Part shown: in pieces, positions 1-9,636 of the stretch
Numbering within the stretch: position 1 is the stretch's first letter
How the letters are laid out: the number at the start of each line of letters is the position of its first letter
From: a virus
Reading direction: 5' to 3' (one strand)
Length of the DNA stretch: 22,451 nucleotides
Virus record (IMG/VR): IMGVR_UViG_3300026183_000042
Span: 1 to 22,451 of that record
The notes under the pieces: generated by a model
What the model was told of the DNA's origin: nothing
What the model saw: only the letters and a program-made list of their open reading frames with translations
The model's database searches: none
Translations under genes and position numbers: made by a program

Positions 1-1986
1 AATACCTTGTACATCAGCAGAACTTGAACCAACGTCAATTGATCCAGTCAAAACAAAGTTATCTCCATTTGTAGCATCTAATGCTGTATCAGCAGTAAAT
101 GTTGGACTACCAGCCATTGCAACTTGTTTAACTGATGGTAAATCAAATGCAGTAACGCCTTTTAAACCTACAGCATCTGATTGAATAACAGCTGTGTTAC
201 TTGAAGTACCACCTGTAATAGTTTCTTCAGTAACAAATACACCTTGTACATTTGAAATTACAACAACTCCATGTGCAGCTGTTCCACCTGAACTATAACC
301 AGTGAATGCTGATGAATCTATAGATGTTGTTCCGTCTGTGTCATATAATTCAAATGTTGTACCTGATGGGTTTCTAACTGTATAAACATTACCATTAACT
401 TCAGTCATACCAGATACACTTGAAATTGTAACTTGCTGACCTTCTTTAAAATTATTATTTGCTGTAACTACAGCAGGATTAGCTTGACTAATACCTGTAA
501 TTGTAGCACTTTCAGTTGTAGAATGTGTTTGTACAACACCAGTTGCACCTGAAGTTCCACCAGTTACAACTTCTCCAGTTGTAAATGATTGAGCTGTTCT
601 AATATTTAAATGAGTAAACAAAACAATATCAAAAAGATAATGTTTGTAAATAGCACTTGTTAAACTTGAACTTGAAAAAATATTTGCTGACGCAGTACCA
701 GACGAATATTCAAAACCTCTACTTTTTGCTCTTCCTATTTGTGTTATGGAAGATTCTGTTCCTGTATTTACAGTACCACGTGAACTTGTAGCCACATTAT
801 GTAAAGTTAAACCTTTAAACGCTTCAACACCTGAAGTAGAAGCAATATCTGGAGAACCATAAACATTGGTTACATTTACAAAGTTACCTATATCGAATCT
901 TGTATTAAAATTATTTTGGGTTGCAAAATCTCTAGCCTTGTCAACATCAACATATGTTGTTGCTATAGTATCAATTTCATATCCTTTAACATATGCTTTT
1001 CCTGGAGAAAAACCTACTGCAAGTTTAGTAGCATCACCACCATTACCTGAAGTGTAAATACCTCTATTATTTCCTGAAATTAAATGTTCTCTTATATCTA
1101 TATCAAATGGTTTTACAACGTAATCACCAGACTCGTCATATGTTCTACGAGCAAGTGTGTCTTCTAATACGGCATATTCAGTTGATCTTACTTGATTTTG
1201 TAGTGTACCACTAGATAATCTTAATAATTCATAAAAGTTGTTATCTTCAGTACTTGCTAATGCCTTTTTAGTTAGTGTAAGAAGAATTTTAAATCTGTGG
1301 GCACCTGGTGCATTTGTATTAGAAACACCTTGTGCATTATCATTTAAAGATGAATCATCACCTGAAGTTACAAAAGACTCTGTAACTGTTAAACCAACTC
1401 TATATGATGGTGTACTTGAATATTTTTCTAATATTAAAGTTTGTCCTGAAACTTGTACATGGTATCCATTTATATAATAAACACCTTCTTGTATTTGTGC
1501 AGCTGAACCTGTTGCCGTAGTATTAACAACTACAGTTGGATTACCTGAACCATCAGATGTTAAGGTTTCACCATCTGAAAAGGTAATTGTTGTATTGTCA
1601 GTACTATTTGTATTAAAATATTTTACAAATAATGTATCTGGATCAGTACCGTCTGTAGCAACAGCGTTTACAACTTTAGCAGTAACGCCTGAAGCACCTG
1701 TTAAAGTTGTTCCAACATAATCTGTTAAATTTGAAGCAGATTTAGATGTTAACTTAACAGCATAATATTTTAAGTCATATCCAATTTCACCTGGAATAAT
1801 CATTGCACCTTTGTCGAAAAGGTGATCTGATAATCTTTCTATTTGATTTTGTAATTGAGTTTGTGATTGAGTTAATTCTCTAGCCTGAACAGCAAAAGCA
1901 GGTCTAAAAAGTATTCTGTGAAACTTTTTTGACTCTGTAAAATCGTCATAGTAAGGACTGACATTAAAATCAGTTGGACTTGGCAT
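1..1986 (-). CDS. DUF4815-type virion structural protein (3' end outside window)
   Basis: The frame stays open from an ATG at 1984-1986 to the window edge, giving at least 662 codons. The N-terminus (MPSPTDFNVSPYYDDF, then KFHRILFRPAFAVQARELT and a Q-rich helix) matches what I know of the DUF4815 structural proteins of T4-like cyanophages and pelagiphages, usually encoded beside gp8. The remainder is rich in G, T, S, V and A, as in beta-rich baseplate or fibre proteins. It contains short repeats such as GEVVTGGTSGATGVV, a motif also found in the gp7-like protein. A Shine-Dalgarno-like AGGGGA lies just before the ATG and only 16 bases separate it from the gp8 stop, so it is probably co-transcribed with gp8. 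Its role is inferred to be peripheral baseplate or fibre attachment; the exact T4 counterpart is unknown. Confidence 0.8.
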   Translation of the reverse strand, partial: MPSPTDFNVSPYYDDFTESKKFHRILFRPAFAVQARELTQSQTQLQNQIERLSDHLFDKGAMIIPGEIGYDLKYYAVKLTSKSASNLTDYVGTTLTGASGVTAKVVNAVATDGTDPDTLFVKYFNTNSTDNTTITFSDGETLTSDGSGNPTVVVNTTATGSAAQIQEGVYYINGYHVQVSGQTLILEKYSSTPSYRVGLTVTESFVTSGDDSSLNDNAQGVSNTNAPGAHRFKILLTLTKKALASTEDNNFYELLRLSSGTLQNQVRSTEYAVLEDTLARRTYDESGDYVVKPFDIDIREHLISGNNRGIYTSGNGGDATKLAVGFSPGKAYVKGYEIDTIATTYVDVDKARDFATQNNFNTRFDIGNFVNVTNVYGSPDIASTSGVEAFKGLTLHNVATSSRGTVNTGTESSITQIGRAKSRGFEYSSGTASANIFSSSSLTSAIYKHYLFDIVLFTHLNIRTAQSFTTGEVVTGGTSGATGVVQTHSTTESATITGISQANPAVVTANNNFKEGQQVTISSVSGMTEVNGNVYTVRNPSGTTFELYDTDGTTSIDSSAFTGYSSGGTAAHGVVVISNVQGVFVTEETITGGTSSNTAVIQSDAVGLKGVTAFDLPSVKQVAMAGSPTFTADTALDATNGDNFVLTGSIDVGSSSADVQGI

Positions 1987-2002
1987 TATCTATTTTCCCC
2001 TA

Positions 2003-3499
2003 TTAAAACTCAATAATGAGTTTGATGTTTTCAGTTTGATCAGTTGCTCTAGTAATTTTGGTTCTGTTCTCTACATATAAAATTTCACCTGAGTCGTGTT
2101 GTAATTCTGGAGCAGCATAACCCGAAGTAAATGAAACTTGATTAACTGTTTGAGTTGAAGCGTCTGGTGTACCAGTTGCACTTGAACCTTGACCAGTAAT
2201 TACATTTGCACCTGAAAAGGCAGTTATATTTCCATCACTATCAGCCCCAGCGTCATTATGCCTTGTCTGAACGTAATATAAAATACCGTTTACAGAATCC
2301 CATTCAACAACTTTACCAACAGCACCTGTTGTTGCTTGATTAATTTCTTCATCAGCAGTAAATGTTCCTGGTGTTGGAGAACTTGCAATTTTAATTGCAT
2401 ATGTTCCTCTTAATGTTGCAGCTGAAGCAGCTGTTCCACTTGCGTTGTTTGGATCTTTAATTAAAGTAATTTTTCTAAAATCGTTTGCAGCTGTAAAGTC
2501 TCCTGAATTTGTACTTTCAGTTCCTTCTAGTGTTGTATTTAACATTACAAAGAAACCACCTAATTCTTCTACAGCATTATATCCGTGGCCACCTTTTGGT
2601 GGAATAATAACATCTAACTCAGCACCTGAACCAGCACCACCAGCATTTGTTGCTGTAATTATATCAGCGTTTCTAATATAACCTGATGTGTAACCTGTAC
2701 CTCTTGTTGTAACTGTAACAGCTGTAATTGCACCTGAAGTTAAAGTAATTGAACAAACTCCACCAGTACCATCACCTTTTATTGGTACAGCAGTTATTGT
2801 TCCTGATGTTGCACCACCTGAAACTGTATAACTTGATCCTGCAGTTTTAATTTTAATTACATCTAAGGCACCATCAACAGCAGCTGAACTTACAGTTGAG
2901 TTTGTTGAAACTCCCATAAAATCTGTAGATAAGAAGTTTGCTTGTTGAGCAGCAGATAAAGTGTACATATACTTCCATTTGTAATCATCTGAAGTTGTAA
3001 TTACTGAAGTTGAGTTACCTGTTGGTTCGTCTGTAGAAGTAGCACCACCATTGTTATCTAAGCATTTGTAAACGTTTCTATCTGAAGTTAAAACATAAAA
3101 AGTTGAATCAAATAAAGTAGTTGCACCACTATTTGAAGTTACTCTTGTTGACGTACTGCCTGTTATAAATTCTTCATAGTCGTGTCTGTAAATATCATAA
3201 ACTGTGCCAGATGTCCAGTTTCTTCTTGGTATTACAAAAGACACGTCTGAAGCTGTAATTTTCTTAGCAGCTAATAAATCGTCAAAGTTTTTAAATTCGT
3301 TTAATACACTATCACCTGGTGTAATAGGTGCAGTTTCAGTTCCTTCGTAGTCTGTTCTTCCGTCTGGTCTTGTTAAAGTACCAAATTCTTGCGCTCTACC
3401 TATTCCTAAATAGTAAACTGTTGGAGAAGCTTCAGAAAATGATTCTGAAAACTGTTCCGCATTGTTTATTCTAAATTTGTTTGTTATAATTGCTGGCAT
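2003..3499 (-). CDS. 8: Baseplate wedge protein gp8
   Basis: This 498-residue protein matches T4 gp8, a component of the baseplate wedge, at several recognisable points. It has an N-terminal IITNKFR segment, VIPRRNW at about 89-95 (T4 has VIPRRDW), a YKWKYMYTL segment (T4 GYVWEYLF), FRKITLIKDP, and a C-terminal SGEILYVENR at about 470-479 followed by an ATDQTENI stretch (T4 SGEMIYMENRPP and MDQTEEI). T4 gp8 is 334 residues, so this version carries extra Gly/Thr/Ser-rich beta segments in the middle. A good ribosome site (GAGGAATAAG) and a late promoter precede the ATG. It lies between the gp10-like gene and the DUF4815 gene in the virion operon. Confidence 0.85.
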   Translation of the reverse strand: MPAIITNKFRINNAEQFSESFSEASPTVYYLGIGRAQEFGTLTRPDGRTDYEGTETAPITPGDSVLNEFKNFDDLLAAKKITASDVSFVIPRRNWTSGTVYDIYRHDYEEFITGSTSTRVTSNSGATTLFDSTFYVLTSDRNVYKCLDNNGGATSTDEPTGNSTSVITTSDDYKWKYMYTLSAAQQANFLSTDFMGVSTNSTVSSAAVDGALDVIKIKTAGSSYTVSGGATSGTITAVPIKGDGTGGVCSITLTSGAITAVTVTTRGTGYTSGYIRNADIITATNAGGAGSGAELDVIIPPKGGHGYNAVEELGGFFVMLNTTLEGTESTNSGDFTAANDFRKITLIKDPNNASGTAASAATLRGTYAIKIASSPTPGTFTADEEINQATTGAVGKVVEWDSVNGILYYVQTRHNDAGADSDGNITAFSGANVITGQGSSATGTPDASTQTVNQVSFTSGYAAPELQHDSGEILYVENRTKITRATDQTENIKLIIEF

Positions 3500-3516
3500 T
3501 TCTTATTCCTCATTTA

Positions 3517-3524
3517 TATTTATA
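3517..3524 (-). promoter_or_regulatory. T4-type late promoter for gp8
   Basis: An exact TATAAATA on the minus strand ends 17 bases before the gp8 ATG. T4 late-promoter spacing would start transcription near 3511, leaving a 12-base leader that contains the GAGGAA ribosome site. Confidence 0.7.
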
Positions 3525-3533
3525 ATCATTTTA

Positions 3534-4688
3534 TTACGATCCTGAACCATATAGTGATTTAACTACTGATCCAGAACTGTCTAATATTTGTAGTTGAACA
3601 GCACTTGTTAACTGTGTAGAACTAATAGAACCTGCTGTTACTGAAAATTCTGTTCCTGATAGTGTTAAAGATTGACCTGCTGAATATACTGCTGTTTCAG
3701 CAATAACTGAAAACGTAATATTTGTGGTACCAAATGTAATTGTGCCACTTGTAGTCATTACATATAACTCACCAGCGCCTGTAGCACCTTCTCTTACGAA
3801 AAATGCATCACCTTCTCCTAAAGAATTTGGATCAGAAGCACCATAACTGTCTGTATCTGTTGTTCTTGTTAATACCCAAGCAGTTGCACCATCACCAACA
3901 GTTGATACATAATATACACCATTGTGAGCTGCATTTGTTTGATTGTAAATTAAAACTCTATCATTTAAAGATAAAGCAACACCATCAATTGAAATGGCTG
4001 CTAAAGTACCTGTGTTAGTTAAAGTTGCACCTACACCTGAAGTACCGTTATCATATGAAGCATTTAAGTTTGTAGGTGATTCTACTCTTACAGGATCATG
4101 GTAATGAATGCCTGCAGCTGCAATTGTATCTACATAAGTTTTAATTGCTTTTGCTGATGCAAGTGTAGTATCTGTACCAGCAACTGAATTTAAATCTGTA
4201 TCTAAAACACCAGACGCTAAGTCAGCAACTTCAATATTTGAAATTGAGTTGCCAGTACCATTTGCGTCAAACGTTTTATTAGTAAGTGCTGTTGTTGAAC
4301 CTGCAGTTATGTAACTTTGTAAATCACTTATTTGACTTTCTGTAATGGAAACACCTGAATTTATTGCTGATTGATGTTGTGTTACACTTGACTCTGTAAT
4401 ATTAGCATCTGGAACATCAGCCCAAGTAACTGCTGATGATAAATCATTAGCTTCAGAAAATGAAGTAATATAGCCAGAGTCATTTGTCCATTGTGATATA
4501 TTTCCTGACTTGTTTGTTAAAGTATGTGTAGATGATGCTGTTAGTACACCTGAATTTAATGTAGTACCATCACCTATCGCTGTATAAATTTCATTAAAGT
4601 TATCATTAAGTAAATCACCAGCGGCTCGAAGTGTTGAACCTGTGCCGTCATTTGCGATTGATCCGATGTTTATTGTCTGTTTTGCCAT
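3534..4688 (-). CDS. gp10-like N-terminus fused to tail-fibre-like repeats
   Basis: This is a 384-residue structural protein. Residues 1-35 (MAKQTINIGSIANDGTGSTL, then DLLNDNFNEIY) resemble the start of T4 gp10 (INIGNVVDDGTG, then INENFDELY), the segment that joins the baseplate wedge. The middle has tail-fibre phrases such as TLTNKSGNISQ, ALTNKTFDANGTGNSISN and LASAKAIKTYVD. The C-terminal part (NDRVLIYNQTNAAHNGVYYV, GDAFFVREGATGAG) is a domain common in phage fibres. T4 gp10 is about 600 residues, so only the anchor appears to be shared. It sits between the gp7-position gene and gp8. I infer a short fibre or spike anchored to the wedge; a minor tail fibre is the alternative. Confidence 0.7.
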   Translation of the reverse strand: MAKQTINIGSIANDGTGSTLRAAGDLLNDNFNEIYTAIGDGTTLNSGVLTASSTHTLTNKSGNISQWTNDSGYITSFSEANDLSSAVTWADVPDANITESSVTQHQSAINSGVSITESQISDLQSYITAGSTTALTNKTFDANGTGNSISNIEVADLASGVLDTDLNSVAGTDTTLASAKAIKTYVDTIAAAGIHYHDPVRVESPTNLNASYDNGTSGVGATLTNTGTLAAISIDGVALSLNDRVLIYNQTNAAHNGVYYVSTVGDGATAWVLTRTTDTDSYGASDPNSLGEGDAFFVREGATGAGELYVMTTSGTITFGTTNITFSVIAETAVYSAGQSLTLSGTEFSVTAGSISSTQLTSAVQLQILDSSGSVVKSLYGSGS

Positions 4689-4701
4689 ATCTCTCTCTTA
4701 C

Positions 4702-4709
4702 TATTTATA
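4702..4709 (-). promoter_or_regulatory. T4-type late promoter for gp10-like gene
   Basis: An exact TATAAATA on the minus strand lies 13 bases before the ATG at 4686-4688. The predicted start near 4696 gives an unusually short 8-base leader (AGAGAGAT). Confidence 0.6.
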
Positions 4710-4711
4710 TG

Positions 4712-7324
4712 TTATCCTGCATCCATTGTAATATTAGTATTATCAAATGTTGTTGTTGATTCATCCATAGTATTTTGCGATACATCACCGATTTGTGCAG
4801 GAATTGTAAAATTTGTTTTAAGTTTTCTTCCTTCAGCACTTGAAGTTATTAAAAAAATCGCATTTGAACCATCTAAAGAGGTTCTTGTTCCTTGTACTTT
4901 AATATCATTAAGTATTTGAAAAGTAATACCACTACTACTAAATGAATTGTTTGCAGTAACTCCAAAAGCAGTATTAATAAATTTGCTTAAAACACCAAAT
5001 CTTGGCCCAGCATATGCAAACCCTTGTCTTACATTTACTAAATCACCTGATGAATTAGATAAATTTCTTCTAACTCTACTTACATAATCAATATTAATAG
5101 GTTGTGTTTTTAAAGTAACATCTCTTGTTGTTTTGTCAAACTGTGTAATTGTGCCTGTATCTAAATCAGCTGATACACCTAATTTTGCATTTGCCCTTAA
5201 TGTAGTACCATCGGTTTCAGTACCTAATCTTCTTCCTACTATAAATGAATATAATCTTGTTATTACTGATCTTAAAATTTCTGTTACACCAGAATTTATT
5301 CCTGTTACCCTCTTAATCTGAGCGTCTAGTTGAGTCTCAATTGTAATTTCACCTTGAAAATAAAAACCAGCAGAATGAAGTGTTTTAATATAACTATCTC
5401 TCCATTCATTGATTGATCTTCCAACTCTAATAATGTATGAGTAATCCTGATACAATAAACTGTCTTGTATTTTCATTGTATCTTCAGATATCCAACCATC
5501 TTCATTTAAAAAAGCACCATCGGTTGTAATTACACCAGCTACATCTGTAGTACCTGTCGCTTGTTCTAATTTACTAACAGTCGCTGTTGCACCACCAGAA
5601 CTTGTAACAGTAATATTTGTGCCATACACTCCTGTTGTATCTGATAATTTTAATATGTTTGTGTCTGTACTAAATGAAACTACTGTAGAAGTTATAACAG
5701 ATGAACCATCTGAACCTAATCCAGAAACGGTTTCACCTGATGTAAACGCTCCTGAAACATTGGTTACTAAAAGATATGTTGGTAAAATTATTGTTGGAGC
5801 AGGAGAAGCTTGATAATTGTATCCAGCTTCAACAACATTTATTGTTAATGCTCTTCCTATTTCAGAACCGTATGCTAAAACTTTTGCACCTGTTCCTAAA
5901 CTAGATGTAACTGTAAGTGTAGGTAGAGATATAAATCCATTACCATTAGATATTAAACGAATGTCTGTTATATCTCCTACATTACCACCAACTTCTTGTA
6001 CAACTTTATTTCCAAAGTATGAGTCATCAGCCATTGTTTCATCTTCTAAAATAAGTTGACCTGAACCTGTACCATCTTCTAATGTAACACCTCCATTAAC
6101 AACAGAAACTTTAGCTGATGCATTACCAAAACTAAAATTAACAATATCACCAACTTCATAATTTGCACCACCATCATCTATAACAATTTCTTGTATTGAG
6201 CCAGAACCGACTGGTCCAAGTTTTAAAGATGCTCCTGTTCCACCAGCAGTTAATGATACACTATCACCTTCACTATATAATGCACCATCATTTGTTATAA
6301 CTTTATTATTAATAATACCTGTAACTATAACAGATATGGTTACGTCTAAATCGGTATTGCTTGTTCCAGTTATTGTTTGTCCTGAAACAAACGTACCATT
6401 TACTGAAGTATCTCCTAAAACTAATTCTACAACTTCTTGTCCACCTATAATAAATTTAAATACATCTTCAACAATAGCTGTTGCCTCATTAATAGATGAA
6501 TCTGTTAAATTGTTTGCTTGTGTTATAGTTTGTCCAATAAGATTACTAGCATCAAAACTGCCAACCTCAATACAACGCAATATTTTTTTTGTATCCCATT
6601 TACCATCTGATACTCTTAAAATATTATCTTTTGGATATCTTATCTCAGCATCTTCATTAAATAATAGTTTAAAAAATATTTCACTTGCACGTTTTGTACC
6701 TTTTGCTTGATAAAGTGATTTAATATTTTTAATTAGATTTCTTTTGTTAACATCACCATCTAATGTATCAGGTATAGAAGTTAAAAATGAATTTCTAAAT
6801 TTAGTTAAAAATCCTGATATAGTTTTATCCACATCAGCGTAATCTAAAAGTTGTTGTATGTTTTGAACTGGATTGGCTCTATACTTACCAATGTTTGCCT
6901 GAGCACCTGAAGATGTGCCTGTAATTAATTCACCTTCTATAAATTTATTTTGATGTGTAACAAATAAACGAGAACCTGCGTCAACATCTTCTACTAAAAC
7001 AGTAGCAGTTGCACCTGAAGTAGCACCTGTAATTGTTTCACCATTTATAAAATCACCATATGATGTATCTTCTAAAAGTATTCTATCTGTAGAATCATCT
7101 TTGTTTACATTTGTACCATCTAATAATAAAAAGTTATTTACATTAACTGAACTATCTAATTGAAGATGATCTGGATCACCAATGTTTGTTAATTTAATCT
7201 CAGCTGATTCCATCAACTGATAATACGCTTTTATAAAGTCTAAAAATAACGGATGATCTTCAAGTACAAAATCAGGTACTTGTGAATTTAAAAGGTTTGA
7301 TATTTTATCTTTAAAGTCGGCCAT
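4712..7324 (-). CDS. Large baseplate wedge protein in the gp7 position
   Basis: This 870-residue virion protein follows gp6 with 5 bases between them, the place gp7 takes in T4 (gp7 is 1032 residues). Residues 1-40 (VPDFVLEDHPLFLDFIKAYY) and an alpha-helical stretch at about 155-240 (TKFRNSFLTSIPD, LYQAKGTKRASEIFFKLLF) resemble the large baseplate proteins of cyanomyoviruses, often labelled wedge initiator. The centre is beta-rich, with several copies of a short motif of the form GExITGxTSGAxAxV. A second helical block (INEWRDSYIKTLHSAGFYF) precedes the C-terminal domain. No enzyme motif is visible. Assignment to gp7 rests on position, size and family resemblance, not on clear sequence identity to T4 gp7. 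Confidence 0.65.
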   Translation of the reverse strand: MADFKDKISNLLNSQVPDFVLEDHPLFLDFIKAYYQLMESAEIKLTNIGDPDHLQLDSSVNVNNFLLLDGTNVNKDDSTDRILLEDTSYGDFINGETITGATSGATATVLVEDVDAGSRLFVTHQNKFIEGELITGTSSGAQANIGKYRANPVQNIQQLLDYADVDKTISGFLTKFRNSFLTSIPDTLDGDVNKRNLIKNIKSLYQAKGTKRASEIFFKLLFNEDAEIRYPKDNILRVSDGKWDTKKILRCIEVGSFDASNLIGQTITQANNLTDSSINEATAIVEDVFKFIIGGQEVVELVLGDTSVNGTFVSGQTITGTSNTDLDVTISVIVTGIINNKVITNDGALYSEGDSVSLTAGGTGASLKLGPVGSGSIQEIVIDDGGANYEVGDIVNFSFGNASAKVSVVNGGVTLEDGTGSGQLILEDETMADDSYFGNKVVQEVGGNVGDITDIRLISNGNGFISLPTLTVTSSLGTGAKVLAYGSEIGRALTINVVEAGYNYQASPAPTIILPTYLLVTNVSGAFTSGETVSGLGSDGSSVITSTVVSFSTDTNILKLSDTTGVYGTNITVTSSGGATATVSKLEQATGTTDVAGVITTDGAFLNEDGWISEDTMKIQDSLLYQDYSYIIRVGRSINEWRDSYIKTLHSAGFYFQGEITIETQLDAQIKRVTGINSGVTEILRSVITRLYSFIVGRRLGTETDGTTLRANAKLGVSADLDTGTITQFDKTTRDVTLKTQPINIDYVSRVRRNLSNSSGDLVNVRQGFAYAGPRFGVLSKFINTAFGVTANNSFSSSGITFQILNDIKVQGTRTSLDGSNAIFLITSSAEGRKLKTNFTIPAQIGDVSQNTMDESTTTFDNTNITMDAG

Positions 7325-7329
7325 TTCAT

Positions 7330-9186
7330 CTAATAACTACTAGTCGTGGTATATCCAATACCAGCGTTTGCTGAGCCTCCTACTAGTGTATCAGCCTCTA
7401 CTGTGACTGAACTATTTGCAACATCTATTTCTAATATTTGATTTCTAATTGGAACTAAATCATTTGAATTTGGTTTTACTGTTACTTCGATAACTGTTGA
7501 AGCTGCACCTCTAATGTTTTCTATGTTTGAAACATTTAAAGAGTTTACTTCAACTTTACCTGTTGAATAATCTATTGTACCTTGTGTACTATTACCATAC
7601 GCTCTTACTGAGCCATCCATTCTATATCTTCTAACATTACCTTGTCCATCATCATCTAATAACCAAACATTTGTTGTATCACCATCTATTTTAAATCCTG
7701 TTGAAGATAAAATACCACCCTCAACAGAAGCGTGACCAGAATGTGGATTGTATAATGCGTTTGCAAAATTAATTGTATATTTTGTTGAACTGCCAATTGT
7801 AGGTATAAAAGACTTTCTTAATCTTACAGTAGTTATATTTGATAATATACTTTCATCTGTATCATCAATTAATCCTGTAAGTTTTGAGTGTCTAAAAATT
7901 GTATCAAAAGATTGTAGGGTATTTGTGTTGTAATTTGTAATTGTAGTTATAATGTTTGATTTCAAAGTATCAGCTGTTTTTGTTGTTATTTTTTCATCAA
8001 ATTTAATTGTTGATGCTAAAAGTACATTTGTAGTTTCTGGATCAACAATTACAGGTGTTACTGAAGCAACTGAATATTTTTTTAAGTCTGCTACTATTCT
8101 TGCCTTTGTAGAATCTGTAAGATTAGAACCACTGGTTGGTAAAATAGAAATATAAACTCTACCATAAAAAGGTGTTTCAGCATCTTCACCACCCCAAGCA
8201 GAAATTGCTTGTGTGTTAGCGTAAAGTTGTTTTACTTTTGATTTATAATCTTCTATTGTTACAGCTCTATCTTGTGATGAATAAAAATCAGGAGTATTTC
8301 TTTTTATACTTTGTAATGACTCTGGTTCAGCACCACCTTGTGCTGACGAATTTACTGTAACGGTAATGTCTGTAAAACCTGAAATAGAACCTGAAAGAGT
8401 AAATGATGTAGCACCATTTGCTTCTGTTTTATTAGTTACAACATAACTTACATTTATAATGTTTCCGTCATCTAATTTTTTACCAATTACACCATCACCA
8501 AAATAAATTTCGTATTGACCATCCTCTGCTTCTTGTAAAAAGAAAACTTTTGATGTGCCATCCAATTCTGTGATTGAGGTTGCTTTTGTATAAACATTTG
8601 TAGTAACATCAGCAGCACTATTTTGAATTACAACCTTAATTGTAGTTGTATCAACTCTATCACTTGAAATTAAAAACCTTTGATCAATATCTTGTTCATC
8701 ATAAGTGTAGTTGTAACTTACATAAGTTCCTTCATAAACATTTAAACTTTGTACAGTATAAACTCCGTCAACAGGTTGAACTGTTTTGTCAGCAACCGTA
8801 ACGAATGAATATGTAAGATCATCTATTGATGATGTAAATTTTGTACCTGCTGGAATTGTAATTACTGATCCTGTACCATCGTTGATTACTAATTTTAAAT
8901 CAGCGATTGGTGCTCTAGCTGAATTAGGAGTATAACCAACTAATTTGGCCAATGAAGCAACACTACTTCTTAATTGTGCTGTATCTAAAAACATTTCGTT
9001 GGCAACAAAGTTAGCATTGTAAGCCAAATAGTGTGTATTATAAGCAAGTAAGTCTAATAAAATTGCTAATGAACTTCCTTCAAAGTCGTAATCTTTAAAT
9101 TCGTTTTGATTTGATAAAAATCTTTTAAGTGAACCTTTTATATTTTCAAAATCTAATTCTGATATGTCTAGTCTGTGTGAACTCAT
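7330..9186 (-). CDS. 6: Baseplate wedge protein gp6
   Basis: This 618-residue protein resembles gp6 of T4-like phages (about 660 residues in T4), the protein that forms the ring joining baseplate wedges. The N-terminal block is typical: LDLLAYNTHYLAYNANFVAN at about 46-65, then EMFLDTAQLRSS and LAKLVGYTPNSARAP. The middle has QSIKRNTPDFYSSQDRAVTI followed by EDYKSKVKQ, the signature seen in the wider gp6/GpJ/Mu gp47 family. One base separates its ATG from the gp25 stop codon, so the two are translated from one message. The gp25-gp6 pairing is conserved in T4-like phages, which supports the call. Confidence 0.92.
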   Translation of the reverse strand: MSSHRLDISELDFENIKGSLKRFLSNQNEFKDYDFEGSSLAILLDLLAYNTHYLAYNANFVANEMFLDTAQLRSSVASLAKLVGYTPNSARAPIADLKLVINDGTGSVITIPAGTKFTSSIDDLTYSFVTVADKTVQPVDGVYTVQSLNVYEGTYVSYNYTYDEQDIDQRFLISSDRVDTTTIKVVIQNSAADVTTNVYTKATSITELDGTSKVFFLQEAEDGQYEIYFGDGVIGKKLDDGNIINVSYVVTNKTEANGATSFTLSGSISGFTDITVTVNSSAQGGAEPESLQSIKRNTPDFYSSQDRAVTIEDYKSKVKQLYANTQAISAWGGEDAETPFYGRVYISILPTSGSNLTDSTKARIVADLKKYSVASVTPVIVDPETTNVLLASTIKFDEKITTKTADTLKSNIITTITNYNTNTLQSFDTIFRHSKLTGLIDDTDESILSNITTVRLRKSFIPTIGSSTKYTINFANALYNPHSGHASVEGGILSSTGFKIDGDTTNVWLLDDDGQGNVRRYRMDGSVRAYGNSTQGTIDYSTGKVEVNSLNVSNIENIRGAASTVIEVTVKPNSNDLVPIRNQILEIDVANSSVTVEADTLVGGSANAGIGYTTTSSY

Positions 9187-9187
9187 A

Positions 9188-9619
9188 TTATCTTACTCTT
9201 TGTAAAAATGTTGATACTGAAACTGGTGCTTCTGTGCCGTTAATTAAGAATGAAACCATAATATTTAATCCATTATTTTCTTCATCATTTTGAACCACAA
9301 TATCTTCTACTGAAACTCTTGGTTCATATTTTTCAATTGCCATAGCAACTCTATCTTTAATGATAACTAATAATGGTTCAGTTATATTTTCAAATAAGAA
9401 TCCTCTTAGGTTACATCCAAAGTCAGAATTAAAAGGTCTTTCATACTTATTTGTTAAAATAATATTTTTAACAGCTCTTTTAATTGCCTGTGCATCAAAT
9501 AATTTTGCAACATCCTTTGTAGCAGGATTTTTAGTAAAACTCAAATTTAAATCACTATAGATTCGATTTGATCTTTTACTTTTATTTGTTGTTGTTGCGT
9601 CATAGTTTGAAAAGGCCAT
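9188..9619 (-). CDS. 25: Baseplate wedge protein gp25 (GPW/gp25 family)
   Basis: This 143-residue protein is close in length to T4 gp25 (132), the sheath-initiating wedge protein of contractile tails. It has the family core: ALKNIILT-like AVKNIILTNKYERPFNSDFG at about 50-69, LRGFLFENI, and IEKYEPRVSVEDI near residue 100. Its ATG has no Shine-Dalgarno sequence; a late promoter TATAAATA ends exactly five bases upstream, so the transcript may be leaderless. It can also be translated from longer transcripts that read through the PAAR gene. gp6 follows directly. Confidence 0.92.
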   Translation of the reverse strand: MAFSNYDATTTNKSKRSNRIYSDLNLSFTKNPATKDVAKLFDAQAIKRAVKNIILTNKYERPFNSDFGCNLRGFLFENITEPLLVIIKDRVAMAIEKYEPRVSVEDIVVQNDEENNGLNIMVSFLINGTEAPVSVSTFLQRVR

Positions 9620-9624
9620 ATCAA

Positions 9625-9632
9625 TATTTATA
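9625..9632 (-). promoter_or_regulatory. T4-type late promoter for gp25, leaderless geometry
   Basis: The minus strand reads TATAAATATTGATATGGCC, i.e. TATAAATA, five bases, then the gp25 ATG. T4 spacing places the first transcribed base at 9619, the A of the start codon. No ribosome-binding sequence is present between them. Confidence 0.7.
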
Positions 9633-9636
9633 TGAA

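Noticed and set aside
2445-9560. Plus-strand open frames of 60-124 codons inside the virion genes
   Set aside because: They lie opposite well-supported structural genes, have no ribosome sites and no recognisable domains.
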